Part shown: positions 18,381 through 28,251 of the stretch, piece after piece
Numbering within the stretch: the first letter of the stretch is position 1
Layout of the letters: each line of letters begins with the position of its first letter
NCBI RefSeq assembly: GCF_030503435.1
Contig: NZ_JAUKPO010000022.1
Location: forward strand, 1 to 64,000
DNA: 64,000 bases
Source: Rhodocytophaga aerolata
GTDB taxonomy: Bacteria > Bacteroidota > Bacteroidia > Cytophagales > 172606-1
Reading direction: 5' to 3'
The notes under the pieces: model-generated
Told to the model about the DNA's origin: nothing
Database searches by the model: none
Seen by the model: the letters and a program-made list of their open reading frames with translations, nothing else
Translations under genes and position numbers: made by a program

Positions 18381-19370
18381 TCAATTCTGAGCAACAGCCG
18401 TACTGGAAGTAAATCTGGTAATTTTATTTTTTACAGGAGTCAAAGAAGACATATATGTATAGATCGCATGTAAATCCTCATCTGTCATGCCTGCATACTG
18501 GCTCCAGGGCATGATGGTATTGAAACTGCCTTTTTCTACCGGATAACAGCTTGCAGGATCACTATACTGGCGAAACCGGCTGAAGAACTGTTCTCTGGTC
18601 CAGTTTCCTATACCGGTTTCTTTATCAGGCGTTATGTTTGCAGAGATCACTATGCTGCCATCTGGTAAAGGAAACTGCTCCCCGCCTGCGAAATCCATGC
18701 CATCAATTTTATTTCCCTGATCATCTCTGGGAGAATGACAATCAGCGCAGCTAGCCGCATTAACCAGGTAGCCCCCATAGGCAAGCACATTTTGTTTATC
18801 GGGCATTTTTTTGAAACTGGCTTTTTTGGGAATAGTGTTAATAATAAAGTTCATAGGAAAATGAGATACCGGTTGAGGAATGATGCTTTCTACCGGTTTC
18901 AATGAACGCACATAAGCAATAATAGACAGGATATCTTCTTCATCCATCTGCCCATAAGCCGGATGAGGCATCACCGGAAAGAGAGCCCGCCCATCTTTGC
19001 TTACTCCCATCGTAATGGCCCGAAAGAGTTCTCCATCTGTCCAGTCGCCAATACCTGCCGGGGTGATATTCCTGGCATAATACACACCGGCTCCTACATC
19101 AAACTTTTCTCCTCCTTTCCCTAAGGAGCCCTCTATGATAGGACCGGCAAACCTGCTCATATCCCTTTCTGAATGACAATCCACACAGAGGGATACATGA
19201 TGTACCAGGTATTTTCCCCGGCTCAGTCGTTCTGGTGTTCTTTCTACGGTTAGCTGCGGAGGATCTCCTACATCAGGTAGCCCTACTTTTATGTAAAGAG
19301 CTGCCAAGAAAATTAACATACCTAGACCCAGCAGGCCATAGGCCGTTGCCTTTAAAATTTTCTTCTTCAT
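18381..19370 (-). CDS. Membrane-anchored diheme cytochrome c
   Basis: 329 aa. A hydrophobic segment at residues 9-28 anchors it in the inner membrane, with the rest in the periplasm. There are two class I heme c sites, C62-V-D-C65-H66 and C208-A-D-C-H212, each in a domain of about 130 residues with a later Met in the region expected for an axial ligand (for example FPVMPHPAYGQM and IMPWSQYAGM). Such proteins act as electron-transfer subunits for periplasmic dehydrogenases. The divergent PQQ-type sugar dehydrogenase at 19854 is a possible partner, which is an inference from position only. Confidence 0.9.
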   Translation of the reverse strand: MKKKILKATAYGLLGLGMLIFLAALYIKVGLPDVGDPPQLTVERTPERLSRGKYLVHHVSLCVDCHSERDMSRFAGPIIEGSLGKGGEKFDVGAGVYYARNITPAGIGDWTDGELFRAITMGVSKDGRALFPVMPHPAYGQMDEEDILSIIAYVRSLKPVESIIPQPVSHFPMNFIINTIPKKASFKKMPDKQNVLAYGGYLVNAASCADCHSPRDDQGNKIDGMDFAGGEQFPLPDGSIVISANITPDKETGIGNWTREQFFSRFRQYSDPASCYPVEKGSFNTIMPWSQYAGMTDEDLHAIYTYMSSLTPVKNKITRFTSSTAVAQN

Positions 19371-19853
19371 AAATGCCGAATGGATAAGGGTGAATATTGA
19401 ATCTACGCGTAATGAATGCGTTTTATGGAAAATTAAGGCTGGCTGGAAGAAAAGAGATAGGCTAAAATAGAAGGCAAGCTGTTTTCTCTTAGAACACGGG
19501 TAGTTATAATTTTTTTAATTAATAATCAAGCAGTTGGGTAATTATTTATCGTTCGGCTACTCACTTCCGTATTGGTAGAAGCAAAACATTACCTAAGCCT
19601 GTAAACAATCTCTATGCGGGAAGTGTATCTGTGGTTTTAATGGTTACGATTGAAAAATTTTCCTTACTAAAAGCAGAACTCCTGCTTCTACTAACCAAAA
19701 AAGAAGGCTCCTTTAACTTTTTTACCATGCTTTCGGTTTGATCCTTGTAACTTGCTACAAGATTATATTCGGATAATCATTGAAATTACGCTGGCAAAAG
19801 CAGACCTTTGCTCCCGTTACAATCTTTATTTATTTTGTTTACCAACCCATACC

Positions 19854-21128
19854 ATGAGAAAGAGCCCAACAACCAACCTGATGCTGCCAATACTGACAGG
19901 AGCAATGCTTACGCTGGCCTCCTGCGGAGAAAATTCTTCCCAAACCTCCCAGGCAACCCAAAGCGATAGCACCACGGCAGAAGTAGCCGCAGCGCCAGTA
20001 GAAACCAAAGAACCTAATTCCGCCTATAAGCCGGCCTTCCAGGGACAAACCAGAGTGGGAGGCATTCAATCAAGTACAGCTTATGAAGGCAAACTACTAA
20101 CCAGCGAACTTAAAAACCCATGGGGCCTGACCAGTCTGCCAGATGGCCGGCTGCTGATTACACAAAAAGAAGGAACCATGCGCATAGCCACTACTTCAGG
20201 AGAGGTAAGTGCACCCATAACTGGTCTTCCAAAAGTCGATTCTGAAGGACAAGGTGGCCTGTTAGGTATCCGCCTTGATCCGGAATTTGAGCAAAACCGA
20301 ATGGTCTACTGGGTCTTTTCTGAGCCGGTCTCCGGAGGAAATCTAACGGCCGTAGCCAAAGGTAAACTTTCTGCCGATGAAAAAAAGATAGAAGGCGCCA
20401 GCGTGATTTACCGGGCTACCCCTGCTTACCAGGGCAAACTGCATTATGGCGGAAGAATCCTTTTTGATAAGGCGGGCAATCTGATTATCAGTACCGGAGA
20501 ACGCTCAGACAAGGTGACCAGGCCACAAGCCCAGGAACTGAATTCAAGCCTTGGAAAAGTGATCCGCCTGACTAAAGACGGAAAGCCGGTGGCAGGCAAT
20601 CCGTTTGAAGGCCAAGCTGGGGCAAAACCAGAAATCTATTCCTATGGGCACCGCAATGTACAGGGCCTGGCTTTACATCCAGAGACTGGCGATTTGTGGG
20701 AAAATGAATTTGGCCCCAGAGGAGGAGATGAATTAAACCGCATTGAAGCCGGAAAAAATTATGGCTGGCCTACCATTACCTATGGCATTGAATACAGCGG
20801 TGAAAAAATCGGAGATTCTATTCAGCAAAAGCAGGGCCTTGAGCAACCAGTGTATTATTGGGACCCCTCCATCTCACCTAGCGGGATGACGTTCTATAGC
20901 AGCGATAGTATTGCTGAATGGAAAAATAATTTGTTTATTGGTTCCCTTAGTGGTATGCACATTATCCGGCTAGTCATCGAAAATAACAAGGTAGTCGGAG
21001 AGGAGCGTTTGCTGGAAAGTGAGAAAAAGCGTTTCCGGGATGTTACGCAAGGGAAAGATGGAGCCTTGTATGCAGTTACTGATCAGGGAGATTTGTACCG
21101 CATATTTAAAAAAGAAACAGTATTATAG
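19854..21128 (+). CDS. PQQ-dependent sugar dehydrogenase-like lipoprotein
   Basis: 424 aa from the ATG at 19854 (MRKSPTTNLMLPILTG, with lipid Cys in LASCGENS); a TTG at 19752 would add 34 residues without signal character. The body from about residue 75 is a six-bladed propeller of the soluble glucose / aldose sugar dehydrogenase family: NPWGLTSLPDGRLLITQKEG, LLGIRLDPEF, SYGHRNVQGLALHP, ENEFGPRGGDELNRIE and NYGWP are family landmarks, including the His of the GHRN segment. It should oxidise sugars at the cell surface or in the periplasm and pass electrons to a cytochrome. It is divergent from the diheme cytochrome, with a 480-nt intergenic region that shows no other gene. Confidence 0.88.
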   Translation: MRKSPTTNLMLPILTGAMLTLASCGENSSQTSQATQSDSTTAEVAAAPVETKEPNSAYKPAFQGQTRVGGIQSSTAYEGKLLTSELKNPWGLTSLPDGRLLITQKEGTMRIATTSGEVSAPITGLPKVDSEGQGGLLGIRLDPEFEQNRMVYWVFSEPVSGGNLTAVAKGKLSADEKKIEGASVIYRATPAYQGKLHYGGRILFDKAGNLIISTGERSDKVTRPQAQELNSSLGKVIRLTKDGKPVAGNPFEGQAGAKPEIYSYGHRNVQGLALHPETGDLWENEFGPRGGDELNRIEAGKNYGWPTITYGIEYSGEKIGDSIQQKQGLEQPVYYWDPSISPSGMTFYSSDSIAEWKNNLFIGSLSGMHIIRLVIENNKVVGEERLLESEKKRFRDVTQGKDGALYAVTDQGDLYRIFKKETVL

Positions 21129-21170
21129 TTGCTGCTTTCTCTGTTAATATACTACATAGCCAGGCAGGGT

Positions 21171-21238
21171 AGACAAGTAAATGATAGGGTAGGTACTCTG
21201 TAAAGTATCTCCCTTACCGTTTACTTGTCTTTATTTTT
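21171..21238 (+). terminator. Terminator after the sugar dehydrogenase gene
   Basis: AGACAAGTAAA at 21171-21181 pairs with 21220-21230 and is followed by a run of T (21231-21239). An inner partial stem is also present. It separates the dehydrogenase from the glycan operon. Confidence 0.75.
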
Positions 21239-21454
21239 TACCTGTTCTCAAGCTAACTTTTAAAGACTTGTATCATTTCTCTGGCTGTTTGTTTAGGCGA
21301 AAACACAAAAGGAAAAGAAAAAATGAGTAAAATAGCTATAATCAAGGTAACTTGCCACATTGTTTGGTAGAAAACCCTTGCTAACATCAAACAGGAATAA
21401 CTATCAAAGAGCATTACTAAATATCAATAAACGCTTGTTGCCTTTTTGCATGAC

Positions 21455-21955
21455 ATGGAAATACTTAATATCAACTCCGATAAACAGGTTTTGGTGAATG
21501 TACAGGTTGGAAGAGCGGTAAAAATCTACCACTTTGTGAATGCTTATGGCTGTGTGATTGGCGATGGCAGCAGAATAGGCTCCTTTGTGGAAATACAAAA
21601 AGGCGTGAAGATTGGCAAAAACTGCAAGATTTCCTCGCATACCTTTATCTGCGAAGGCGTTACAATCAAAGATGGGGTTTTCGTTGGGCACCATGTCTGC
21701 TTTATTAACGATAAATTTCCAAGGGCCGTAACCGCTGAGGGTACCCTGCAGACAGAGGCCGACTGGACGCTGCTGGAAACTCTTGTGGAAGAAAGCGCGT
21801 CTATTGGTACAGGTGCAACTATTATGGGAGGCATCACCATTGGCCGCAATGCTATGGTAGGAGCAGGAGCAGTGGTCACCAGAGATGTACCAGCTCATGC
21901 AGTGGTCGTGGGAAATCCTGCCAGAATCTTAAAATTTTTAACCGATGACAAATAG
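21455..21955 (+). CDS. Left-handed beta-helix acyltransferase (WbpD/WlbB-like N-acetyltransferase)
   Basis: 166 aa from the ATG at 21455; a TTG at 21446 could add three residues. Hexapeptide repeats ([34 protein letters not shown]) form a left-handed beta-helix trimer. The [10 protein letters not shown] and [11 protein letters not shown] stretches match the WbpD/WlbB and FdtC branch, which acetylates the 3-amino group of an NDP-3-amino-sugar. The next gene is a matching 3-amino-sugar transaminase and overlaps by 11 nt, so the two steps are probably translationally coupled. It is first in a six-gene operon. Confidence 0.85.
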   Translation: MEILNINSDKQVLVNVQVGRAVKIYHFVNAYGCVIGDGSRIGSFVEIQKGVKIGKNCKISSHTFICEGVTIKDGVFVGHHVCFINDKFPRAVTAEGTLQTEADWTLLETLVEESASIGTGATIMGGITIGRNAMVGAGAVVTRDVPAHAVVVGNPARILKFLTDDK

Positions 21956-23084
21956 TTATGACCGGGTAGTTGATGCGCACATTCCTTTTCTGGATTTAAA
22001 AAAACAATACCTTCACATTAAAGCGGAAGTGTTGGCCAAAATAGAACAGGTATTAGACAGCACCAGCTATACTGGCGGAACGTATGTAGAAGAGTTTGAG
22101 AATGCGTTTGCTCAGTACTGCCAGGTAAACTATGCTGTAGGCGTGAATAATGGAACGTCTGCGTTGCATCTAGCTATGGTAGCCTTAGGCATAGGCCCAG
22201 GCGATGAGGTGATCGTGCCAGCCAATACATTCATTGCCAGCGCATGGGCTGTTAGCTACACTGGCGCAACCCCGGTATTTGTCGATTGCCATCCGGGCAC
22301 CTGGCAGATTGATGCTCAGAAAATAGAAGAAAAAATCACTTCCAGGACAAAAGCTATTATTGGCGTACACCTCTATGGCCAGCCTTTTGACATCGATGCT
22401 GTTAAACAAATTGCCCACACGTATAACTTATTTTTGGTAGAAGATGCCGCGCAGGCACATGGGGCAGAGTATAGAGGAAAGCGGGTAGGTAGTTTTGGAG
22501 AAATGGCCTGTTTTAGCTTTTATCCTGGAAAAAACTTAGGTACTTACGGGGAAGGGGGAGCCATTACTACCAGTCAGCAAGCCTATGCTGACCATCTCCG
22601 GCGTTTGCGCAACAATGGCGCTACAGAGCGTTACTACCACGATGAACTAGGCTTTAACATGCGGATGGGTAGCCTGGAGGCAGCCGTGTTGAGCATTAAG
22701 CTACCATATCTGGACGAGTGGAATAGCCGAAGAAAACAGATTGCCCATATGTATCAGCAAGGGATTGTAAATCAGAATATTATCCTGCAACAACAACCGG
22801 ATTTTGCCCAGTCTGCGTATCATTTGTTTGTAGTGACTACACCCAATAGGGCACACCTGATGCAATACCTGAATGAACGGCAGATTTTCCCGGGGTTGCA
22901 TTATCCGCTGCCTTGTCATCTGCAAAAGGCGTATGCCCATTTAGGCTATCAGGCAGGCGATTTGCCGGAGGCAGAATATCTTTCAGCCCATTGCTTATCC
23001 TTGCCTATGTATGCGGAACTTACCAACATGGAGGTAGAGCGGGTAATTGAGGCATTAAATGGATACATATGTCCAAAAAGTTAA
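21945..23084 (+). CDS. DegT/DnrJ/EryC1/StrS sugar aminotransferase (PLP)
   Basis: 379 aa, normal length for the family. The start [20 protein letters not shown] and the [21 protein letters not shown] motif are typical of 3-keto-sugar transaminases such as FdtB/WbpE. PLP is held by Asp in [10 protein letters not shown], and the Schiff-base Lys lies in [17 protein letters not shown]. It converts an NDP-ketosugar to an NDP-aminosugar with glutamate as donor in the cytoplasm. It overlaps both neighbours (11 and 16 nt), which supports one operon. Confidence 0.92.
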   Translation: MTNSYDRVVDAHIPFLDLKKQYLHIKAEVLAKIEQVLDSTSYTGGTYVEEFENAFAQYCQVNYAVGVNNGTSALHLAMVALGIGPGDEVIVPANTFIASAWAVSYTGATPVFVDCHPGTWQIDAQKIEEKITSRTKAIIGVHLYGQPFDIDAVKQIAHTYNLFLVEDAAQAHGAEYRGKRVGSFGEMACFSFYPGKNLGTYGEGGAITTSQQAYADHLRRLRNNGATERYYHDELGFNMRMGSLEAAVLSIKLPYLDEWNSRRKQIAHMYQQGIVNQNIILQQQPDFAQSAYHLFVVTTPNRAHLMQYLNERQIFPGLHYPLPCHLQKAYAHLGYQAGDLPEAEYLSAHCLSLPMYAELTNMEVERVIEALNGYICPKS

Positions 23085-23701
23085 TCATCTTTCCTTTTAA
23101 TGGCAACGGACTGGAAGCCCTGGATGCAGTAGGAGAGCCGTATGAGTTTATTGGCTTTGTCGATGATACACCAGCAAAGCAAGGCAAGCAACCGCAGGGC
23201 TTTGAGGTATTTTCCAGAGAGTTGATCCAGCGCTATCCGGAAGCCCATGTCGTAGCCCTTCCTGGAAGCCCGGATACCTATCTTCAGCGCAGGCAAATTA
23301 TTGCAAGTCTCCAAATTGCCCCGCAGCGTTTTGCCAGCCTGGTGCATCCAAAGGCCACACTGTCAGGCTATGCCTCTATTGGATACAATTCGGTGCTGAT
23401 GGCAGGAGTAGTCGTAACAAGCAATGCGCGTATTGGAAACCATGTATGTATATTACCCAATTCGGTGATTCATCATGACACCCTGATTGGCCAGTATACA
23501 TTGATTGGTTCGCAGGTAGTTGTTGCCGGACATACATCCATTGGAGAGAATTGCTATATTGGCAGTGGTAGCCAGGTGATGCATCATATCCGGGTGGGTG
23601 AGGGGGCACTTATTGGCCTGGGAAGTACCATTCTGAAAGAGGTTCCCCCCTATGCAAAGATGGTTGGGAATCCGGCCAGAAATCTTAATCAGCCATCATA
23701 G
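23069..23701 (+). CDS. PglD/NeuD-family sugar O/N-acyltransferase
   Basis: 210 aa. The N-terminal 80 residues are a small Rossmann-like sugar-nucleotide-binding domain ([30 protein letters not shown]). The rest is a left-handed beta-helix (SLVHPKATLSGYASIGYN, GNHVCILPNSVIHHD) ending AKMVGNPARNL. The likely catalytic His is in NSVIHHD. Members acetylate UDP-4-amino-sugars (PglD) or sialic acids (NeuD); the neighbouring second aminotransferase at 25900 makes a 4-amino sugar plausible. Confidence 0.88.
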   Translation: MSKKLIIFPFNGNGLEALDAVGEPYEFIGFVDDTPAKQGKQPQGFEVFSRELIQRYPEAHVVALPGSPDTYLQRRQIIASLQIAPQRFASLVHPKATLSGYASIGYNSVLMAGVVVTSNARIGNHVCILPNSVIHHDTLIGQYTLIGSQVVVAGHTSIGENCYIGSGSQVMHHIRVGEGALIGLGSTILKEVPPYAKMVGNPARNLNQPS

Positions 23702-23713
23702 CAGTAGTAAACA

Positions 23714-24664
23714 ATGGGGGAGCCTCCGCATATTTCCATTATCATTCCTTTTTATAATGAAGAAGCAACGCTTGAGCATCTGGCAAAAGAACTTTCTTGT
23801 TTTGTGGAAGCAAACCCAGGTCTTAGCTTTGAAGTACTCTTAGTCAATGATGGATCAACCGACCGCTCCAAAGAACTGGTGTTAAAAAGCCAATTTCCTA
23901 AACACACACGGCTGATTAGCTTATCGCAGAACTATGGCTCGCATGCAGCCTTGCGGGCAGGTATCAGCCAAGCCCAAGGCAGCTGCCTTACCTTTAGCTA
24001 CGCGGATCTGCAAGACCCCTTATCTACAATTTTAGCCATGCATCAGCAGATGAGCCAAGGCTATGATATTGTGTGGGCCTATAGAAAAAATACCCAGAAT
24101 TCCCTCCTGGAAAAACTGTTTTCAACGCTCTATGCAAGCTTAATGCGCCGCTATGTCAATCCAACATATCCCTTGCAAGGCTTTGATGTGGTGATGTTTA
24201 GCAGAAGGGTTGCCCATGAACTGATTAGGAATGCAGAGGCAAATTCCAATATATTCCTGCAAATCCTGAGCCTTGGCTTTAAAAGCAGCTACTTGTTCTA
24301 TGACAAAAGTGCCAGAAAAGCCGGAAAGTCTAAGTGGACGCTGGCTAAGAAAATTAAATTGTTGATAGACTCCTTTGTTGCTTTTTCGTTTGCCCCCATC
24401 CGGCTGGTATCTTTGGTGGGCGTGTTGTTTTTTGTTTTCGGATGCATATGGACCGGCTATATTATCTTCCGCAAGATTGTCTTTGATGATTTAGCCGCCG
24501 GCTGGCCCGCCTTGCTTTCTATTCTGATGATTGGCTTTGGCATTACCAATATATCTTTAGGAATTATTGCCGAATATTTGTGGCGTACCCTGGATGCCAG
24601 CCGCAAAAGGCCGGTGTATATCATAGAGGAAATGATTGAGGTAGATCAGCAGGGAAAAGTATGA
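23714..24664 (+). CDS. Polyprenyl-phosphate glycosyltransferase, GT2 family
   Basis: 316 aa. The GT-A domain (1-220) has ISIIIPFYNEEATLEHL, LLVNDGSTDRS and the DLQDP motif (DxD-like) of the DPM1/GtrB-type branch. Two C-terminal membrane segments (about 230-260 and 268-292) fix it in the inner membrane with the active site in the cytoplasm. It should load a sugar on undecaprenyl phosphate or move it to a membrane-bound acceptor. It is 12 nt after the acyltransferase, within the operon. Confidence 0.88.
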   Translation: MGEPPHISIIIPFYNEEATLEHLAKELSCFVEANPGLSFEVLLVNDGSTDRSKELVLKSQFPKHTRLISLSQNYGSHAALRAGISQAQGSCLTFSYADLQDPLSTILAMHQQMSQGYDIVWAYRKNTQNSLLEKLFSTLYASLMRRYVNPTYPLQGFDVVMFSRRVAHELIRNAEANSNIFLQILSLGFKSSYLFYDKSARKAGKSKWTLAKKIKLLIDSFVAFSFAPIRLVSLVGVLFFVFGCIWTGYIIFRKIVFDDLAAGWPALLSILMIGFGITNISLGIIAEYLWRTLDASRKRPVYIIEEMIEVDQQGKV

Positions 24665-24815
24665 AAACAGATAAAAGTATAGGGTCAGTAGTTTTACCCA
24701 GCAAAGAGCAGCCATTCTTTCTAGCTACTCTCTTTTAGGGCATGTGCTGTAACCATAGATAGGATGCCATTGGTTTTAGCTTGTTGTTTTCCTTACAAAA
24801 AGGGTGATCGTTTAC

Positions 24816-24823
24816 TACCTTTG
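24816..24823 (+). promoter_or_regulatory. Candidate Bacteroidota promoter (TACCTTTG)
   Basis: TACCTTTG matches the Bacteroidota -7 consensus TAnnTTTG exactly; TTA at 24793-24795 lies 20 nt upstream where TTG is expected. It is 30 nt before the start at 24853, in the 188-nt gap that splits the glycan operon into two parts, so the last two genes may have their own promoter. Confidence 0.55.
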
Positions 24824-24852
24824 CCCTGCAAGCAAACATAAACGGTAAGAAG

Positions 24853-25896
24853 ATGGAAAAAGCTAAGGTGCTCGTTACCGGAGGAGCCGGTTTTATTGGC
24901 TCACATCTGGTAGATACACTGCTCAGTGCTGGCTACCAGGTGAGTGTGGTAGATAATCTGGCTAATGGCTCGATGGCGAACCTAGCCGGAGCCATACCCC
25001 ATGCACATTTTTCTTTCAGGCAAGCAGATATTTTAGACAGTGATACGTGCCTGGAAATGATGGCAGGGGTAAGCTATGTTTTTCACCTGGCTTGTCTTGG
25101 CGTGCGGCATTCGCTGCATAGCCCCCTGGAAAATCACCGCGTCAATGCCGAAGGTACCCTTCGTGTGTTACAGGCTGCCAGGGAACAGGGAGTCAAGCAT
25201 TTTTTTTATGTATCTACCTCAGAAGTATATGGCCGCACCAACCAGTTTCCTATTTCAGAAGATGCCGCTACCCAGCCACTCACCGTTTATGGGGCAAGCA
25301 AACTGGCTGGCGAGCATTATGCAAAGGCTTTTTATGCGTGCTATGGCTTGCCGGTGACTATCCTGCGGATATTTAATAATTACGGGCCAAGAGCCCATTA
25401 TGCAGGCGATGCCGGTGAGGTTATTCCCCGGAGTATTGTCCGTATTCTCTATGGACAATCACCCTTGCTTTTTGGAGATGGAAGCCATAGCCGGGATTTT
25501 TTTTATGTCAAGGACACAGCTCAGGCATTAGCCAGGTTGATACCCCTTGCCGGGGGCGAAAGAAAAGCAGCCATCACTGCACAAACCTATAATATTGGCA
25601 CTGGCCGCGAATATTCAATGAAAGCCTTGCTCACAACTATTTTAGCCCTTATGGGCAGAGCCAACCTGGGTATAGCCTACCTGCCTGCCCGTCCGGCAGA
25701 TGTAACCAGGCTTTGGGTAGATGCAAGCAAGTTCTTTGCCCTGACTAGCTTTAGGCCCAGGTATAGTTTTGAAGAAGGCTTGCAAGAGACCATTGCCTAT
25801 TATGAGAACCTAATGAAAGAGAAAAATTTACTTCAGGCCATCGAGCCCCTAAACTGGGAAAGATCCGGTGAGGGAAGCGAACACCAACAGACATAA
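24853..25896 (+). CDS. NAD-dependent sugar-nucleotide epimerase/dehydratase (extended SDR)
   Basis: 347 aa. The NAD site is GGAGFIGSHLVDTLL near residue 10, and the catalytic residues are in STSEVYG and Y-G-A-S-K (about 147-151). Family features point to the dTDP-glucose 4,6-dehydratase / UDP-glucuronate decarboxylase branch (RIFNNYGPRAHYAGDAGEVIPR). It would make the 4-keto sugar that the PLP enzyme at 25900 aminates. It is followed by that gene after 3 nt. The exact sugar is not readable from sequence. Confidence 0.88.
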   Translation: MEKAKVLVTGGAGFIGSHLVDTLLSAGYQVSVVDNLANGSMANLAGAIPHAHFSFRQADILDSDTCLEMMAGVSYVFHLACLGVRHSLHSPLENHRVNAEGTLRVLQAAREQGVKHFFYVSTSEVYGRTNQFPISEDAATQPLTVYGASKLAGEHYAKAFYACYGLPVTILRIFNNYGPRAHYAGDAGEVIPRSIVRILYGQSPLLFGDGSHSRDFFYVKDTAQALARLIPLAGGERKAAITAQTYNIGTGREYSMKALLTTILALMGRANLGIAYLPARPADVTRLWVDASKFFALTSFRPRYSFEEGLQETIAYYENLMKEKNLLQAIEPLNWERSGEGSEHQQT

Positions 25897-25899
25897 GCT

Positions 25900-27036
25900 A
25901 TGATACCGATTGCCAGACCCTATGTAACCCAGGAAGATGCACAGGCTGCCTATGATACCATTTTAAGCGGATGGATTACGCAAGGGCCCAAGGTGGAAGC
26001 ATTTGAAGAGAAGTTTGCTGCCTATACCGGAGCTAAATATGCTGTGGCCGTATCCTGTTGCACAGCGGCGTTACACCTTTCCTTGATTGTAGCCGGTATT
26101 GGGCCTGGCGATGAGGTTATCTGCCCGTCGATGAGCTATATCGCCACCGCCAATGCTATCCGCTATGTAGGAGCCTTGCCTGTGTTTGCAGAAGTAGATG
26201 CTGCCAGCTTTAATTTATCTTTAATGGATGTACAAAAGCGGATTACGGCTCGCACAAAGGCCATCCTGCTGGTGCACCAACTCGGCATGCCCGCCGATAT
26301 CGACTCCTTTCAGGCGTTATGTGCTAAACACGGGTTAGTACTTATTGAAGATGCTGCCTGCGCGGCCGGATCAGCCTACAAAGGCAAAAAGATTGGATCT
26401 CATTCCCAGCTGGTCTGTTTCTCCTTTCATCCCAGAAAGGTTCTCTCCACAGGCGATGGAGGCATGATTACTACCAGCCAGGAGGAATATTATCTGCGGC
26501 TGAAGCGTCTGCGTCAGCATGGCATGTCTGTCAGCGACCGGGTGAGACATCAAGCTAGCCACCTCGTATTTGAAGATCACACAGAACTGGGCTACAACTA
26601 CCGCCTAACCGATATACAAGCGGCCATCGGCATTGGCCAGCTGGAAAAGCTAGACTGGATGATAGCCGAGCGGCGAAAGATCGCCAGCTGCTATCAGGAG
26701 GCTTTTCAAGAAATTGCCTGCTTGCAACTTCCCAGAGAAGAAGCCGGGTATTATTCCAACTATCAATCTTATGCCCTCTCCCTGGGAGCGGATTGTCCGC
26801 TGTCAAGAAATGATATCATGCAACAGTTGCTTGATAAAGGAATAGCTTCCAGGCGGGGCGTAATGACTGCCCATAGGGAAACTGCATACGGGGATTATTA
26901 TCCGGATTTGCATCTACCAATTAGTGAAAAGGCCAGCGACCAGAGCCTGATCCTTCCACTTTTTGTGGGGATGAGCAACGAGGAAATCGGCCAGGTGATA
27001 GAGGCTATCAAGCAAATTCTATCAGGTCCGCTATAA
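25900..27036 (+). CDS. DegT/DnrJ/EryC1/StrS aminotransferase, second copy
   Basis: 378 aa. IPIARPYVTQEDAQAAYDTI and SGWITQGPKVEAFEE are typical of the PseC/PglE/PerA-like 4-keto-sugar transaminases rather than the FdtB branch of the copy at 21945. PLP residues: Asp in LIEDAACAAGS and the Schiff-base Lys in CFSFHPRKVLSTGDGG. It starts 3 nt after the SDR stop, so the pair 24853-27036 is a dehydratase/aminase unit. With the acyltransferase at 23069 it could make an N-acetylated 4-amino-sugar. Confidence 0.92.
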   Translation: MIPIARPYVTQEDAQAAYDTILSGWITQGPKVEAFEEKFAAYTGAKYAVAVSCCTAALHLSLIVAGIGPGDEVICPSMSYIATANAIRYVGALPVFAEVDAASFNLSLMDVQKRITARTKAILLVHQLGMPADIDSFQALCAKHGLVLIEDAACAAGSAYKGKKIGSHSQLVCFSFHPRKVLSTGDGGMITTSQEEYYLRLKRLRQHGMSVSDRVRHQASHLVFEDHTELGYNYRLTDIQAAIGIGQLEKLDWMIAERRKIASCYQEAFQEIACLQLPREEAGYYSNYQSYALSLGADCPLSRNDIMQQLLDKGIASRRGVMTAHRETAYGDYYPDLHLPISEKASDQSLILPLFVGMSNEEIGQVIEAIKQILSGPL

Positions 27037-27085
27037 GGTATCCCCTGGCTGCTGCCCGGACAGACAAAGCAATACCTGTATAGGT

Positions 27086-27130
27086 ACAGCCTCAACCTAG
27101 GTTGCCAGTCAGGTTGAGGCTGTATCTATA
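27086..27130. terminator. Terminator of the glycan operon
   Basis: ACAGCCTCAACCT at 27086-27098 pairs perfectly with 27111-27123 (12-nt loop). It lies 50 nt after the last glycan gene and before a convergent gene, so it probably serves both strands. Confidence 0.75.
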
Positions 27131-27270
27131 ATGACTAATGAAAATTCACTATCCAAGAAAAGGCAGGCGTATTCGCTTGCATAAATCTGCTACTGGCCGT
27201 GCTATTGAAAAGCTGATGCTCCCCAATTTTTAACTTTTCTTATCTAGCACGCTTATTACCAAGTGCGTAA

Positions 27271-28251
27271 CTACTCGACCACCAGCAGATTGGTAATTGT
27301 CTGGGCTGCCGAGTGGTCCTCCCAACTCCAGACAAGTTTGTTTTTGGCGTTGAACTCCACCGCATGCGGACCCGTGCCTATGTTACCATCGCCTAGCCAG
27401 TTGGCAACGACAACGTTGCCGTTTTTTGGTACAACGCTGAAACCCGAGAATTTTCTTAGCCTCGCATCCGGATGATCGGCCATGCCACCCCAATACTTAA
27501 CGATGCTGCCAGTAGGGCTTAGTTGAAGCACTTTGTTGTCATCCTTACCTGGCTCCCACAATTTGCCAATAGGCCCAATCGTAGCTTGCGTATCGCCGTT
27601 GCTAAGGCGTTTGGCGACGTAGCCTCTACCACCATAAAGCGACTGCTGCCAAACAATGGTGCCTGTGGCATCAACCTCAAACACATAAAACTTCAACTCA
27701 TTGTTCATATCACCAGTGAACAAAGTATGGCCATTCGACAGCCGGCGGGCAAGCCGCAGGGTCGTGATGTTGTTGACTGTCACCTTTGAAACTTCCATGC
27801 CAGCGCTATTTACTTCTGAAAACATTACTTTGGCGGGTGTACTTCCGGAGGCCGCTATTGACCAGCCAAGCAAGGTATTGCCATTTTCCAGGCGCTGCGC
27901 TGTTGAAACACCTGAGTAAGTATCAATTGACCAGCCTTTGGCACCTGTGGTGCGGTCGTATTCAGCGGCCCCATTGCCGTGGCTCACCAGTACCTTATTG
28001 TTGGCAACCAACTGCAGATCACGTGATCCGCTAGGGATGGGCACCGTCCAGCTCTTGGAAGGGTGCTTCTGATTGAGGAAGAGAAGATTATTGGAGCCAT
28101 TGTCGACCATGTAGAGTATGTGTTTGATACCATGGCCGTGATTATAATCAAGATAATCAAGCAGCTCTTTTTCACAGCCTGAAAATACTAATGCTGCTGC
28201 CATAAGAAGACTTATAAGCAGTTTTGTAACAAAAGTTGATGGTGTTTTCAT
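27271..28251 (-). CDS. Beta-propeller lipoprotein (PQQ-like / arylsulfotransferase-like repeat)
   Basis: 326 aa. The signal MKTPSTFVTKLLISLLM ends in VFSGC, giving a lipoprotein. The remainder consists of about six propeller blades with NGHTLFTGDMNNELKFYVFEV, GNTLLGWSIAASG and GNVVVANWLGDG patterns, as in PQQ-like or ASST-like propellers. The catalytic His of arylsulfotransferases is not obvious, so no enzyme activity is claimed. It is monocistronic, convergent with the glycan operon. Confidence 0.7.
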   Translation of the reverse strand: MKTPSTFVTKLLISLLMAAALVFSGCEKELLDYLDYNHGHGIKHILYMVDNGSNNLLFLNQKHPSKSWTVPIPSGSRDLQLVANNKVLVSHGNGAAEYDRTTGAKGWSIDTYSGVSTAQRLENGNTLLGWSIAASGSTPAKVMFSEVNSAGMEVSKVTVNNITTLRLARRLSNGHTLFTGDMNNELKFYVFEVDATGTIVWQQSLYGGRGYVAKRLSNGDTQATIGPIGKLWEPGKDDNKVLQLSPTGSIVKYWGGMADHPDARLRKFSGFSVVPKNGNVVVANWLGDGNIGTGPHAVEFNAKNKLVWSWEDHSAAQTITNLLVVE

